From positions 434,001 through 498,000 of the forward strand of contig NZ_SHLX01000002.1 of assembly GCF_004764705.1 (NCBI RefSeq): 64,000 nt of DNA. Reading direction: 5' to 3'. How positions within the stretch are numbered: position 1 is the first letter of the stretch; every line of letters starts with the position of its first letter. The notes beneath the pieces are model-generated. The model made no database searches, was not told the origin of the DNA, and saw nothing but the letters and a program-made list of their open reading frames with translations. A program made the position numbers and the translations under genes. This DNA is from Paenibacillus cymbidii (GTDB lineage: Bacteria; Bacillota; Bacilli; Paenibacillales; NBRC-103111). Shown piece after piece: positions 18,495 to 27,700 of this stretch.

Positions 18495-20309
18495 TTAGAT
18501 TAAGCTTGCCGCTTTCCAGCCGGTTGTTCCGGTGCCGGACTGCTTGATGTACAAACCTCCCGTACTCGTGTTCAGGTCCGAATAGCTGAATATCGATCCG
18601 GCCGGCGCCGCTACCTGGCTCTCCGGGCTTACAGTCGGAGCCGGTGACGATATCGGATATAATTTGCGCAGCCTGAAATAGCCGCTGGCCGCCGGTGAAG
18701 AATTAAAGTCGTAATCGTTCGCAAGCCCCTGCACGTCGATTCCTTCGAGCACAAGCTGCGCGATGGGCTTCGAGTTGGCGTCCGCAACGAATTGGATGCC
18801 ATACTCCTGCGTCTGGGTCGACTGATCGTCATATACGCTGCCGCCCTTCACCGATACGCGTTCCGCTGCCGCGATGCGAATGCCCGCAGCGGTGGATGAT
18901 TGTCCGTTGTCGTACGAGGCGGGGGTTTGGATATCGACCCGGCTTACGTTGTAAGGCGACGTCGCGGTGTATTTAGGCGCGATATCGATGCCGGAGCCGC
19001 CGTTATGGTGTGACGTATGGTCTGCTATCGCGATGTTGACGCCCGCTTCGATACGGATGCCGTCACCCGTGTTCTCGTGTGCTGAAGTCGTGGAGATTCG
19101 GACATGCTGCGGGTTATAGCCGTCGGCCAAGCTGGTAAGCAGGAAGCCTTGCGCGCCGTTGGAGAAAACGAACGTTTCGGAAATTTCCACATGCTGTGGC
19201 TCCGCGTCCTCATCTGCTACAAGCAACACGCCCGCTCCCTGGTTAAGATGAAGCTGGCAGCTGTCGACGATCACTTGCTCGCATGCGGCCAGCTCGATAC
19301 CTGGCACATCGCCTGCCGGTCCGCTCGACAGCTTGACTTCGCACTGGGACAGGGTCACGCCGCTCGCCCCATCCTTCACCGCGATGCCGGCTAGCGTCGT
19401 CCCTTCCACCCAGACGTTGCGAACGACGCCGCTCACCTCGCTGCCAAGCGAGATGCCGTTGCATTCCCGGCTGTTCAGCGCCAGCTCCTCGTTGTCCGCC
19501 GTGATACGTATGTTGTCAAGCAACACATCTTGCGCGCAGCGCAGCGAAATAATGCCGCGGTCGGCCGGCCCATGGCCGGTATTCGCCACGAGAGTCAGGT
19601 CGCGAAGCACAAGATTGCGAGTAGGCGTTGTGCCAGCGCCAGACTGCCCGTCGACGAAAATTGCCGAGTAGTCCGAATTCAGCGACAAGACGGCGCCAGC
19701 CGATCCGCGGAGCGTCTGATTATCCGCTTCCGGCCGAATCTGCCGATTGATGATGTACGTGCCGTACGGGATAAAAACTTCCTTCCCCTTGTCGGTCGCC
19801 AGGGAGGCGTATTCGACCGCACCCTGGATGCCGATCCAGTCCATCGTGTCAGTTAGCGCAATCGCATGCGGAAATATGGCCTGGGCATCGAGCAATGTCG
19901 CATAGTGAGCGGACAGCAATTGGCCGCTGCCGTCTCCGACAGCGCCGAACCATTTCGGATTCACATATTCGCCGTGCACCCGCTTAAAGCGATAACTGCC
20001 CGCCACGATGACGGTGCCGAGATTGTCCGGCGATGCCAAATCGGTCGGGTCGTAAAGAAACACGCCTTCTTTCCCGTAATCCCGCACATAGTACATATGG
20101 TCCGCCAGGGCGGTCGTGGAAGCGCGCAGCTCCGCAATCGAGACGGCTAGACACCCTACCAGCGGCGCATCGGCGAATGCGTTGCTGCCTCCGATTAACG
20201 ATCCGACGCCCGCCATTGCCAGCACCGAAGCCCCTAATCCCGCCAATACTTGCCTTCGGTGAACCGGAGGCTCTGCAGCATGCTGCCGTTCGGCGTCTTG
20301 TTTTCCCAT
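18495..20309 (-). CDS. Tat-type exported beta-helix protein, copy 1 (first of operon)
   Basis: About 604 residues from ATG 20309, which has AAGGAG eight bases upstream; an in-frame GTG at 20318 is part of that ribosome site. The signal contains VHRRQVLAGLG and a hydrophobic stretch ending near AFA. The shared module (YYVRDYGKEGVFLYD, SPDNLGT, FKRVHGEYV, PKWFGAVGDG) leads into a Pectate_lyase_3-like helix and a C-terminal tag ([18 protein letters not shown]). It heads a three-gene tandem array made by duplication. Role: secreted glycan-binding or -degrading protein; substrate unknown. Confidence 0.8.
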   Translation of the reverse strand: MGKQDAERQHAAEPPVHRRQVLAGLGASVLAMAGVGSLIGGSNAFADAPLVGCLAVSIAELRASTTALADHMYYVRDYGKEGVFLYDPTDLASPDNLGTVIVAGSYRFKRVHGEYVNPKWFGAVGDGSGQLLSAHYATLLDAQAIFPHAIALTDTMDWIGIQGAVEYASLATDKGKEVFIPYGTYIINRQIRPEADNQTLRGSAGAVLSLNSDYSAIFVDGQSGAGTTPTRNLVLRDLTLVANTGHGPADRGIISLRCAQDVLLDNIRITADNEELALNSRECNGISLGSEVSGVVRNVWVEGTTLAGIAVKDGASGVTLSQCEVKLSSGPAGDVPGIELAACEQVIVDSCQLHLNQGAGVLLVADEDAEPQHVEISETFVFSNGAQGFLLTSLADGYNPQHVRISTTSAHENTGDGIRIEAGVNIAIADHTSHHNGGSGIDIAPKYTATSPYNVSRVDIQTPASYDNGQSSTAAGIRIAAAERVSVKGGSVYDDQSTQTQEYGIQFVADANSKPIAQLVLEGIDVQGLANDYDFNSSPAASGYFRLRKLYPISSPAPTVSPESQVAAPAGSIFSYSDLNTSTGGLYIKQSGTGTTGWKAASLI

Positions 20310-20443
20310 TATCGTCACTCCTTCGATATGGATCTTATCTATGTCAAGTCCTTGCCTGCTCCCTCATGAAGGAGAAGCAGGCAGACGGAACGTCGGCAAC
20401 AGGCGAATGTCCGGCGAAAACGCGGCTTCATAGCGGAAAGCTT

Positions 20444-20472
20444 GCCCGGGAGTATGCCTCATCCTTCCGGGC
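20444..20472 (-). terminator. Hairpin after the oxidoreductase pair
   Basis: GCCCGG/CCGGGC hairpin 15 bases past the stop at 20487, without a strong T-run. A second stem (TGCCTGCT/AGCAGGCA, about 20354-20383) lies between it and the beta-helix operon. Confidence 0.45.
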
Positions 20473-20486
20473 CTCAATACAATGTG

Positions 20487-21395
20487 CTATAAATATACAT
20501 CGGCACCGGTTCTGCGGCTTTCGTTGGCAGCCTCCATAAACCGGGTCAACTCAATGGTAACGGCAGGATCAATCGGCGAAATGCCGGTTTGAAACATCTC
20601 CATTACCTTTTTCAGCAAGGGCACATATAGCGGTCTGCCGCCTTTAAACACATTGGTTACGAAGGCAGTGCTTTTTTCACGATGGATCATTGCTCCGTAT
20701 TCGTAGACTCCCGTACGATTCCCCCGCACGGTTCCGATGCGGCCATCCTCCCAGACACCGACAACCTGATCGCTCCTTTCATCGCCAACGGAACGCACCT
20801 TTTTACAACCGGTGGACATGGCAGTGTAAAGCATTTCTACGCCATGAATGCCGTACCAAAACCAACCGGGGTTGGTAGGCTCAGTTGGCATGGGAGAGAA
20901 GACGTCCGCGCCTATAACCGCGCCCGCTTCGCGATCAACAAGACATTGCGTTACTTCCTCCGCATACCGGAGAGAGGAAGAACCCATCAAGACAACATTG
21001 TATTTGGCTGCCTGCTCGAATATGGCTTCGGCTTCTTGTCTGCTCAATGCGAAAGGTTTGTCGATGAATACCGGTTTTCCGTACGGCGCAATTCTGCTGA
21101 ACTGCTCCGGGTGTTTTCGGCCATCCACGGAAGTTAGGAGAATGGCATCCGAACGCTCTGCGACCTCTTCGGGCGAATCAAGCATCGCGATGCCGTACTG
21201 TTCGTTCAGTTCCTTCCGGTATCCATCAACACAGGAGTAACTGGCGTATAAATCGGGCGATCCTCCGGGATAAGCGGCCATGACGCGACCGCCCGGTACA
21301 TAATGCTCGTAGGACGAGTCATTCAAAATTTTCGCAAATGCAGTACAATGCGAGGTATCCAATCCGATCATGCCAAGTTTTAGTTCTTGATTCAA
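20487..21395 (-). CDS. Gfo/Idh/MocA family oxidoreductase
   Basis: A 302-residue NAD(P)-dependent oxidoreductase. The Rossmann start is GMIGLDTSH, where the usual GxGxxG is altered. The family's (E/D)KP motif appears as FIDKPFALS, after which the C-terminal sheet domain is short. TTG 21395 is used, with AGGAGG upstream. It is downstream of, and probably co-transcribed with, a second family member. Such enzymes act on sugars, inositols or their acids; the altered nucleotide motif makes the reaction uncertain. Confidence 0.8.
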   Translation of the reverse strand: MNQELKLGMIGLDTSHCTAFAKILNDSSYEHYVPGGRVMAAYPGGSPDLYASYSCVDGYRKELNEQYGIAMLDSPEEVAERSDAILLTSVDGRKHPEQFSRIAPYGKPVFIDKPFALSRQEAEAIFEQAAKYNVVLMGSSSLRYAEEVTQCLVDREAGAVIGADVFSPMPTEPTNPGWFWYGIHGVEMLYTAMSTGCKKVRSVGDERSDQVVGVWEDGRIGTVRGNRTGVYEYGAMIHREKSTAFVTNVFKGGRPLYVPLLKKVMEMFQTGISPIDPAVTIELTRFMEAANESRRTGADVYL

Positions 21396-21449
21396 TTTCG
21401 CTAGCCTCCTGAAATGATTCTGTCGCCCTTCCGTCGACCATAATCTCTG

Positions 21450-22415
21450 CTAAGGCTGGTAGCCGGCGGCCTTATAGATCATTTCCGTCAGAAGAACGAC
21501 TTTTTGCGCGAACAAACCCGGCACCTCGACTTCATGCCGCCCGTATATGGCGTCGATAAAGCTCTTGTCCGGATTGGAGGTGTGGGGGGGCAATTCCGGG
21601 ACTACCGTTTCTTGCCGAAACGGCAGGATACGAATGTCCCCATTCGTTACGTGGATCGCTCCCTTCTCCCCGCAATAGATATAGTGCTCGTGTTGGAACG
21701 GCGAAGACCCGACCATGTTTACCCCCGCAATGGCCCCTTCCTCGAAGGAGATAGCCGTAAATGAATCGATTTCAACCGGTGTGCCCTGTCTATGCATCTG
21801 TACGCTCACTTCCTTCGGCGTTAATCCGGTCGTCCAGAGCAATACGTCAAGAATATGGCTGCCGGAATCCATCAGCATGCCGCCGCCCGACATCGACGGG
21901 TCTAGTCTCCAAGTTCCCTCGAACGCCTGCTTCCACCCCTGATGAAGCGATGCCGTAACCGACGTCAACTTTCCAATACGTCCCTCGTCAATCGTTTGTT
22001 TGACATACCGATATACCGGCCAAAAGTGGCGTTGGTAAGAAACTTGCAGCACTTTCTCCTTCGCTTCCGCCAAAGCAACCAATTCCGTTGTTTCCTGCGA
22101 AGTACAAGCGAGCGGCTTTTCGATCAACACGTGAATGTCCCTTTGCAATGCATCCTTGGCTTGCCGATAATGCATCGTATGCGGCGAACAAATCACCACC
22201 GCATCCAACTCGACGTTATCGAGCAGGTGCAGGTAGTCCGCAAACTGCAATATGCCCGGAACGCCGACCTGACTGATAAAGGACTCGCGGCTGCTTTCGC
22301 TGATGTCGGCGATCGCCGCAATATTCACTTCCGGCAGCTCCTTCAACTGCTTTCCGTGCAGGATTGAAATCCCCCCGGTACCTATGAAGCCAACTTGCAA
22401 CTGTTTATGATTCAT
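21450..22415 (-). CDS. Gfo/Idh/MocA family oxidoreductase
   Basis: A 321-residue protein with a typical NAD(P)-binding start (GFIGTGGISILHG), the EKPLA motif in LIEKPLACTSQE, and a C-terminal substrate domain (MSGGGMLMDSGSHILD) characteristic of sugar or inositol dehydrogenases and 1,5-anhydrofructose-type reductases. ATG 22415 has AGGAG eight bases upstream and is overlapped by a small leader frame. It is divergent from an AraC regulator across a palindromic operator, which suggests substrate-responsive control. Confidence 0.88.
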   Translation of the reverse strand: MNHKQLQVGFIGTGGISILHGKQLKELPEVNIAAIADISESSRESFISQVGVPGILQFADYLHLLDNVELDAVVICSPHTMHYRQAKDALQRDIHVLIEKPLACTSQETTELVALAEAKEKVLQVSYQRHFWPVYRYVKQTIDEGRIGKLTSVTASLHQGWKQAFEGTWRLDPSMSGGGMLMDSGSHILDVLLWTTGLTPKEVSVQMHRQGTPVEIDSFTAISFEEGAIAGVNMVGSSPFQHEHYIYCGEKGAIHVTNGDIRILPFRQETVVPELPPHTSNPDKSFIDAIYGRHEVEVPGLFAQKVVLLTEMIYKAAGYQP

Positions 22416-22509
22416 CCTTCATTCTCCTGTCTTTTGACAATCGTTTCGTCGAGACGGCGGCGAAACCGGCTCCGTTGAGAATAAATCCTGTCGACCCGAT
22501 ATTAGGCAT
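22405..22509 (-). CDS. Short leader frame starting like TatA
   Basis: A 34-codon frame with an excellent AAGGAGGG site. It starts MPNIGSTGFIL, which matches the beginning of Bacillales TatA proteins, but then diverges (NGAGFAAVSTKRL) and lacks the FGPxKLPE motif. It overlaps the oxidoreductase start, so it may be a truncated tatA remnant reused as a coupled leader. Either reading is tentative. Confidence 0.35.
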   Translation of the reverse strand: MPNIGSTGFILNGAGFAAVSTKRLSKDRRMKDES

Positions 22510-22558
22510 CATCAATTCCCTCCTTGTTATGGTAGTCCTATCATAATAACAACCGTAG

Positions 22559-22579
22559 GAAACGGAAATATTCCGTTTC
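22559..22579. promoter_or_regulatory. Palindromic operator between AraC gene and oxidoreductase operon
   Basis: Perfect inverted repeat GAAACGGAA-ATA-TTCCGTTTC (9-bp arms) in the divergent intergenic region. It lies about 45 bp upstream of the leader frame and about 150 bp upstream of the AraC gene, so it is the likely site of that regulator or another dimeric one. Confidence 0.55.
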
Positions 22580-22729
22580 AAAGCAAGTATGCCGTAATGC
22601 CGATTTCGGCAACAACCTCGGGCAAATCACTGCGCGAGTGACAGGCTGATATGTTCGATTTGCCCGGCGGGAGTTTTTTTTGGTACACTAGGGCGGAAAA
22701 CTGCAACGCCAAAACGAGGAGTGCCGACT

Positions 22730-23599
22730 ATGGACGCGATTGCCGCTTTGCGCAGCATCATGCTGCAAAGCAGCGGTATCAGCAACAAAGTGAGATGCGT
22801 GCCCGGCTGGCGATGGAATCCGTCCGTCCCATTGCCGGATTACGATCTGTGGTATGTATGCGAGGGTTCGGGAGAAATCCGGCTGTCGGGAACTACTTAC
22901 GCGCTGAAGCCAGGTACATGCATGCTCGTGCGCCCCGGATCGCTCCCGCTGGCAACCCAAGATGATAAGCATCCGCTGATGGTCTTATTCGTCCATTTTG
23001 TTGTCCAGGAAAGCTCCGGCGAAACGTTCGTCTCTCCGCAGGAGTGCACCTATATCTCCGACGTGTTTGTGTTTGAAGGTTTGCTGAACCGTCTGCTGGA
23101 AGTGGACCACGGCACGAGGCTGTGGAAGGCGGACGAATTCGACTATTTGATGAAGCTGGTTTTGATTGATCTTCATCATGCGGCTTGCGAACGCCAAACG
23201 AGCCTGCCGACCATGAGCCCGAAGCAGAGCGATGCGATGCGCAGCGTCGTCGACTACATTCAAAGGGAAAGTCCGCGTATCGGCTACGCGGACGTATACA
23301 GGCATGCGGGGCTGTCTCCCCGTTATTTGAACAGCTTGTTCAAGCAGTTTACCGGCCAATCGCTCAGGCGTTATATGAACAACGCCAAAATGCAAAAAGC
23401 GCAGCACCTGTTGGCCGAATCGATGCTAAGCGTCACCGAAATCGCCGAGCTGTTGAATTATACCGACCTGTATTCGTTCAGCAAAACGTTCAAGAGGCAT
23501 TTCGGCGTGTCGCCGACCTCCTATACGCACGGCAGCACGAAAATTACTCCGAACGGCCTGCGGTTTCCCGGCCGGGAAGACAACGGCAAAGCCCGGTAG
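22730..23599 (+). CDS. AraC-family transcriptional regulator
   Basis: About 289 residues. An N-terminal cupin-like sensor domain (GSGEIRLSGTTYALKPG, LVRPGSLP) is followed by a C-terminal double helix-turn-helix (about 190-280: GYADVYRHAGLSPRYLNSLF and SVTEIAELLNYTDLYSFSK, ending RHFGVSPTSY). ATG 22730 is preferred because GAGGAG lies eight bases upstream; the in-frame GTG at 22721 is part of that site. It is divergent from the oxidoreductase pair and probably a sugar-responsive activator of it. Confidence 0.9.
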   Translation: MDAIAALRSIMLQSSGISNKVRCVPGWRWNPSVPLPDYDLWYVCEGSGEIRLSGTTYALKPGTCMLVRPGSLPLATQDDKHPLMVLFVHFVVQESSGETFVSPQECTYISDVFVFEGLLNRLLEVDHGTRLWKADEFDYLMKLVLIDLHHAACERQTSLPTMSPKQSDAMRSVVDYIQRESPRIGYADVYRHAGLSPRYLNSLFKQFTGQSLRRYMNNAKMQKAQHLLAESMLSVTEIAELLNYTDLYSFSKTFKRHFGVSPTSYTHGSTKITPNGLRFPGREDNGKAR

Positions 23600-23653
23600 C
23601 TGCATTCCCCGCACCGGCTTTTCTTTCCTTCACCCGCCTTCGCCGCGGCGGCA

Positions 23654-24547
23654 TCAACACTCCGCGTCCATCATCTCGCCGGTAAACATCCGCTTGAACT
23701 CCTCCCGGCTCATCAGATTCACCGATGCGGGCGCGTAGCGGAATTGCAGCGCCCGTCGTTTGAACGGCGAGAAATTGGCCGGCGTCCCATGCTGCAGCAA
23801 ACCGGAGAAAATGAGAGCGCCGCCCGGTTTTAAGCATACCGCTACGTCCTTTTCCACATCCACATGGGTATCGCACATTTGCCAGTCGCGGATCATGAAA
23901 TGGGGAACGCCGCCTAGCAAATGGGAGCGCGGGATGATGTGCATGCCTCCGTTTTCCAGGTTCGCCTCGTCGAGCGCCAGCCAGACGGTCACGATCTGTT
24001 TCTTGAAAAACAGTCCCCCGTACGCCATATCTTGATGCCAAGGCTTTTCGCCTCCGCCGAAGGGCGGCTTGAGCAGCCCCTGCTCCCCGACCAATACCGC
24101 CCGCTCGCCGAGCAGCCGTTCCACCCGCCCGACCAGTGCCGGGTGATGGGCCAATGCGGCCAGCCGGGGGGCGTATGCGACATAGTTATATATCTTCCGG
24201 ACGGCGAGCTCCCGTTCCTCGGATGTCCATCGCTCATCGACCGGCTTGAAAAATTGAATTTTTGGACCGGGCAGCCGCTCGTGAATAATATCGCCGATTT
24301 CCATCAGCGCCCCTTCCACCTCCTCCCGGCCGATCAGGTTGTCGACCACCAGGTAGCCCTGCTCCTTGTAAAAGCGGATGTGCTCCTCCGCCATAGGGTC
24401 CCCGCCGTCGAAACGGGTGTCGGCGAGCCGGTCATACCGATAATAGCGCTGTGCGATATACCGGGCCTGCTCCTCCGGCACGCCTTTGACCAGTGCGCTG
24501 CCTACATTGTCCTCGTACGAGTAATCACCGGTTATAGCTTTTGCCAT
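23654..24547 (-). CDS. Phytanoyl-CoA dioxygenase (PhyH) family protein
   Basis: A 297-residue Fe(II)/2-oxoglutarate oxygenase. The metal-binding facial triad is visible as His171/Asp173 (KPWHQDMAY) and His253 (LLQHGTPAN), with Arg264/265 placed to bind 2-oxoglutarate. ATG 24547 has AAGGAG ten bases upstream. It is convergent with the AraC gene and stands alone, so context gives no substrate. Bacterial members hydroxylate varied small molecules, not necessarily phytanoyl-CoA. Confidence 0.85.
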   Translation of the reverse strand: MAKAITGDYSYEDNVGSALVKGVPEEQARYIAQRYYRYDRLADTRFDGGDPMAEEHIRFYKEQGYLVVDNLIGREEVEGALMEIGDIIHERLPGPKIQFFKPVDERWTSEERELAVRKIYNYVAYAPRLAALAHHPALVGRVERLLGERAVLVGEQGLLKPPFGGGEKPWHQDMAYGGLFFKKQIVTVWLALDEANLENGGMHIIPRSHLLGGVPHFMIRDWQMCDTHVDVEKDVAVCLKPGGALIFSGLLQHGTPANFSPFKRRALQFRYAPASVNLMSREEFKRMFTGEMMDAEC

Positions 24548-24648
24548 GCGAACGCATCTCCTTTTTTCTTTCTATCTTAGTCCCGATGCGTTCGCCGGCA
24601 AATGGACGGACCGTACGCTCATTTGGAACGAGTTGCAGAAAACAGCAA

Positions 24649-24692
24649 ATACCCGACTTTATTTTGATGAGAATCAAAATTTAGTCGGGTAT
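24649..24692 (-). terminator. Long hairpin after the GLUG/SLH gene
   Basis: Arms ATACCCGACT/AGTCGGGTAT and ATTTTGAT/ATCAAAAT, separated by a TT/TT mismatch, close on a GAGA loop. It begins 36 bases past the stop at 24728 and ends in ATTTGCTGTTTT, a weak U-tract. The TGAGAATCA core also faintly resembles a Fur half-site; I treat it as a terminator. Confidence 0.65.
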
Positions 24693-24727
24693 AATACTCC
24701 ACTGTATATCATACAACGATGGTTTTA

Positions 24728-27700
24728 TTATGTGCCCTTTCGTGCTGACATTCTCAGCAGAACGGTTACACTCTCCGCTCTTGTTGTACCGGCACCCGGG
24801 TCGAATGCGTTTGAGCCCTTGCCTTCGATAAGGCCAGACTCTTTAGCCGCTGCCACTGCGCCTTTTGCCCATGCCGGAATGTCCTTGTCATCCGCGAAGC
24901 CGGTTGCGGCATTCGATTCGACAGACAGCCCTTTTGCATTTGCAAGCATTGCCGCCATTTCGGCACGTGTTATCGCTTCATCCGGACGGAAACTGCCATC
25001 CTCATAGCCGTTAATAATTCCTGCTTGTACCGCTTGCGCAACCGCTTTCTGTGCCCAATATCCGATCCTCGCTGTATCCGTGAACGTCAGCGCCGCTCCT
25101 TCTCCTTGCGGTTTTAGCGTATTCATCAGCATCACAGCAAATTCGGCGCGAGTCACGGTATGATTCGGCTTGAATGTGCCGTCCGGGTAGCCGGCGACAA
25201 TTCCGCCGCTTAAGGCTTGCATGATGCTGGCCTCCGCCCAATGTCCGGCAATATCGTGAAATGCAATCGCCGGTTTCGGATCTGTCGAAGGAGCCTTTGT
25301 CGGTATATCCGACACTTGGTCTGCAGCGAATACAGCAAATTTCGTAAAATGATCCACCTCTACTGTGATGCGGTCGCCGCCGATCTTGCCGTCAGCGACT
25401 TCCACCCACGATTTCTTCGTTTCGTCATAGTAGAAGACGGCTGCCTTTTGGTTGCTCTTCAAGATAGTCGGATCGAAGGATAAGGTCAACGTGATCGGTT
25501 TACTGAAGTTTTCCGTGAAGTTTTTCAGAATCTCATAGATTGGGCTGAGTAAAATGTCTTTATTCGTTAGCAGATTTTCAACTTGCAACACTTTTTCAAT
25601 CGTCAGTTTCAGCTCTTGATCGGAAGCGTCTGCCGGAATAGAGATCTTGACCGCATTCGCCAGACTAACTTCGCCTGCTCTACCCGCAGGAAGTGTCAAT
25701 TTGCCATCCGCTGAGGTCGATTCATTGTCGCTTGGAAGCTTTGGCGCTGCAGAGCCGCCACTGCTGCTTTCAGCGCCAGCGCCGTCATTGGATGCGCGGT
25801 TCACTGCAACTATATATGTCTTCGTTGTACCATCCTGTGCTGTCACGACCAAGTTGATCATGTTGTTGCCTTCGTTCAGCGGAAGCGACGGGGACACAGC
25901 ACCGTTTGTCAATGCAATTGGACCGCTTGTCACCATCCCCGCATTGCTGTACACCGTGGCCGTAACCGTGGCATAAACGGCATCGTTCACCGTCGCCGTT
26001 ACCGTGATTCCGCTCATGCTGTTCGCCACGTTCGCCGTATAGCTTGTCGTGGCTGCCGCAAATGCCGGATTCAGTGTACTGCCAGGCAGCGTCAAACCGC
26101 TTAAATCCGCGTTGCTGCTTTTCCACTTCACATACAGCGTAACGTTGGAGGTTCCCATTGTGAAGGCCGCTCCCGCCGCATAGCTCGTTCCGCTTCCATC
26201 CGCTTGCGTGTTCCAGCCTGCAAACGTGTAACCCATTTTGACCAGATTTCCCGTGTTGCCGTACACCGACACCGTAACTCCTTGCGCATAAGAGCCGCTA
26301 TCCGTTGGCGCACTTCCTCCCGTGCTGCCGTTGCCGCTATACATCACGTTGTAGTTCGGTGGCGTCGTGTCGCTAACCGTGATCGTCAGCGTCTGATCCG
26401 CTCCTGCGCTGAACGCGAACGTCAGGATCGTTGTGCCTACGGATTGGTTAGCCAAATAACTCTTTTTAATCGTCACCGTACTGCCCGTTACTGTATAGTC
26501 GGTGCCGAACACAAGCGCCGTTGCGTCGTTGCTAATGCTAACCAACGTGTTGCCATTGAGCGACAGGTTCGTCGTCATATCCGAATTCCCGGCCGACCAT
26601 GCATACTTGTCGAAGTCGCCTTCTGTTGCGCCGATCGTGCTGTTCAGCGCCGGTTTGATATCCGCTATATCGACTGTCAAGGTTTTTGCGCTTGAGGCAT
26701 ATGTCGCTACCCGGACAGTGATTGTATTCCCGGCATTCGCAGCAATATGATCCACAGAAGTGCCCGTGATCGCCGTATAATGATTGCCGTCAAGTGAATA
26801 CTCCATACCCGCCGCAACACTGACCAGCTTCGTTGTTCCGATATCCGTTCCTTGTGTCAAGGCAGTAAGCGCCCATAATTGCGGATATTGACCCGGAAGC
26901 ATATACCAGTCCGAATGGAAATCCCAGCCGCTGAATGTGGCCGGATTTTGCATTTCCGCAGTGGATTTGCCTTCCCCTTTTCCTGTATCGGTTCGGGTAC
27001 TTGTCGTCTTATCATAATAGCTGCTAATAATGGTTCTGCCATTATATCCTATTAAACCACCAAGGTTGCCCGATCCGCTCACAACTCCTGCAGCATAGCT
27101 GTTGGTGATGGCGGCATCAAAATCAGCATTGTAATTCTGACCCGCCAAACCGCCTATATAACTGGTCCCGCTCACGCTTGCCAAGGAGTAGCACTTGCTG
27201 ATGGTTCCAAATGAGTGGGTTCCTACCAGGCCGCCTACCGTGGAAGTTCCGCTTACACTTCCTGTTGTGTAGCTGTTGCTGATGGTCCCGCTATTCATTC
27301 CCGCCAAGCCGCCTACATTTTGGTTTCCTTGCACGGCTACATTTTTTAAAACCATATTGGTGATTACGCTTGAATAAGCCGTCTTCCCGAAAAGCCCTAC
27401 ATTCGTGGCAGTTGGCCTGTTAATGGTTACATTCGTGATGGCAAATCCATTGCCGTTTATGGTCCCATTAAAAAGCGAACTGTCCTCGCCGATTGGCAGC
27501 CAGCCGGCTCCGCTGCTATAGCTGCTCAAATCAATGTCTGCCGTAAGCTTGAAATAAATGCCGGCGCCAAAATAATTCCTGACCTGATCCAACTGATCGG
27601 CGGTTGCAACCTGATAGGGATCTCTGACCGTACCCATGCCCCCTGCGAAATTTGCATTGGCCGCGCCGCCGCCGGGCGAAATGTCCGTCAGACTGACCGT

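Noticed and set aside
24649..24692. Fur box upstream of the PhyH-family gene
   Set aside because: The TGAGAATCA core resembles a half-site only; the long perfect arms and position after the SLH gene fit a terminator better, and no iron gene is near.
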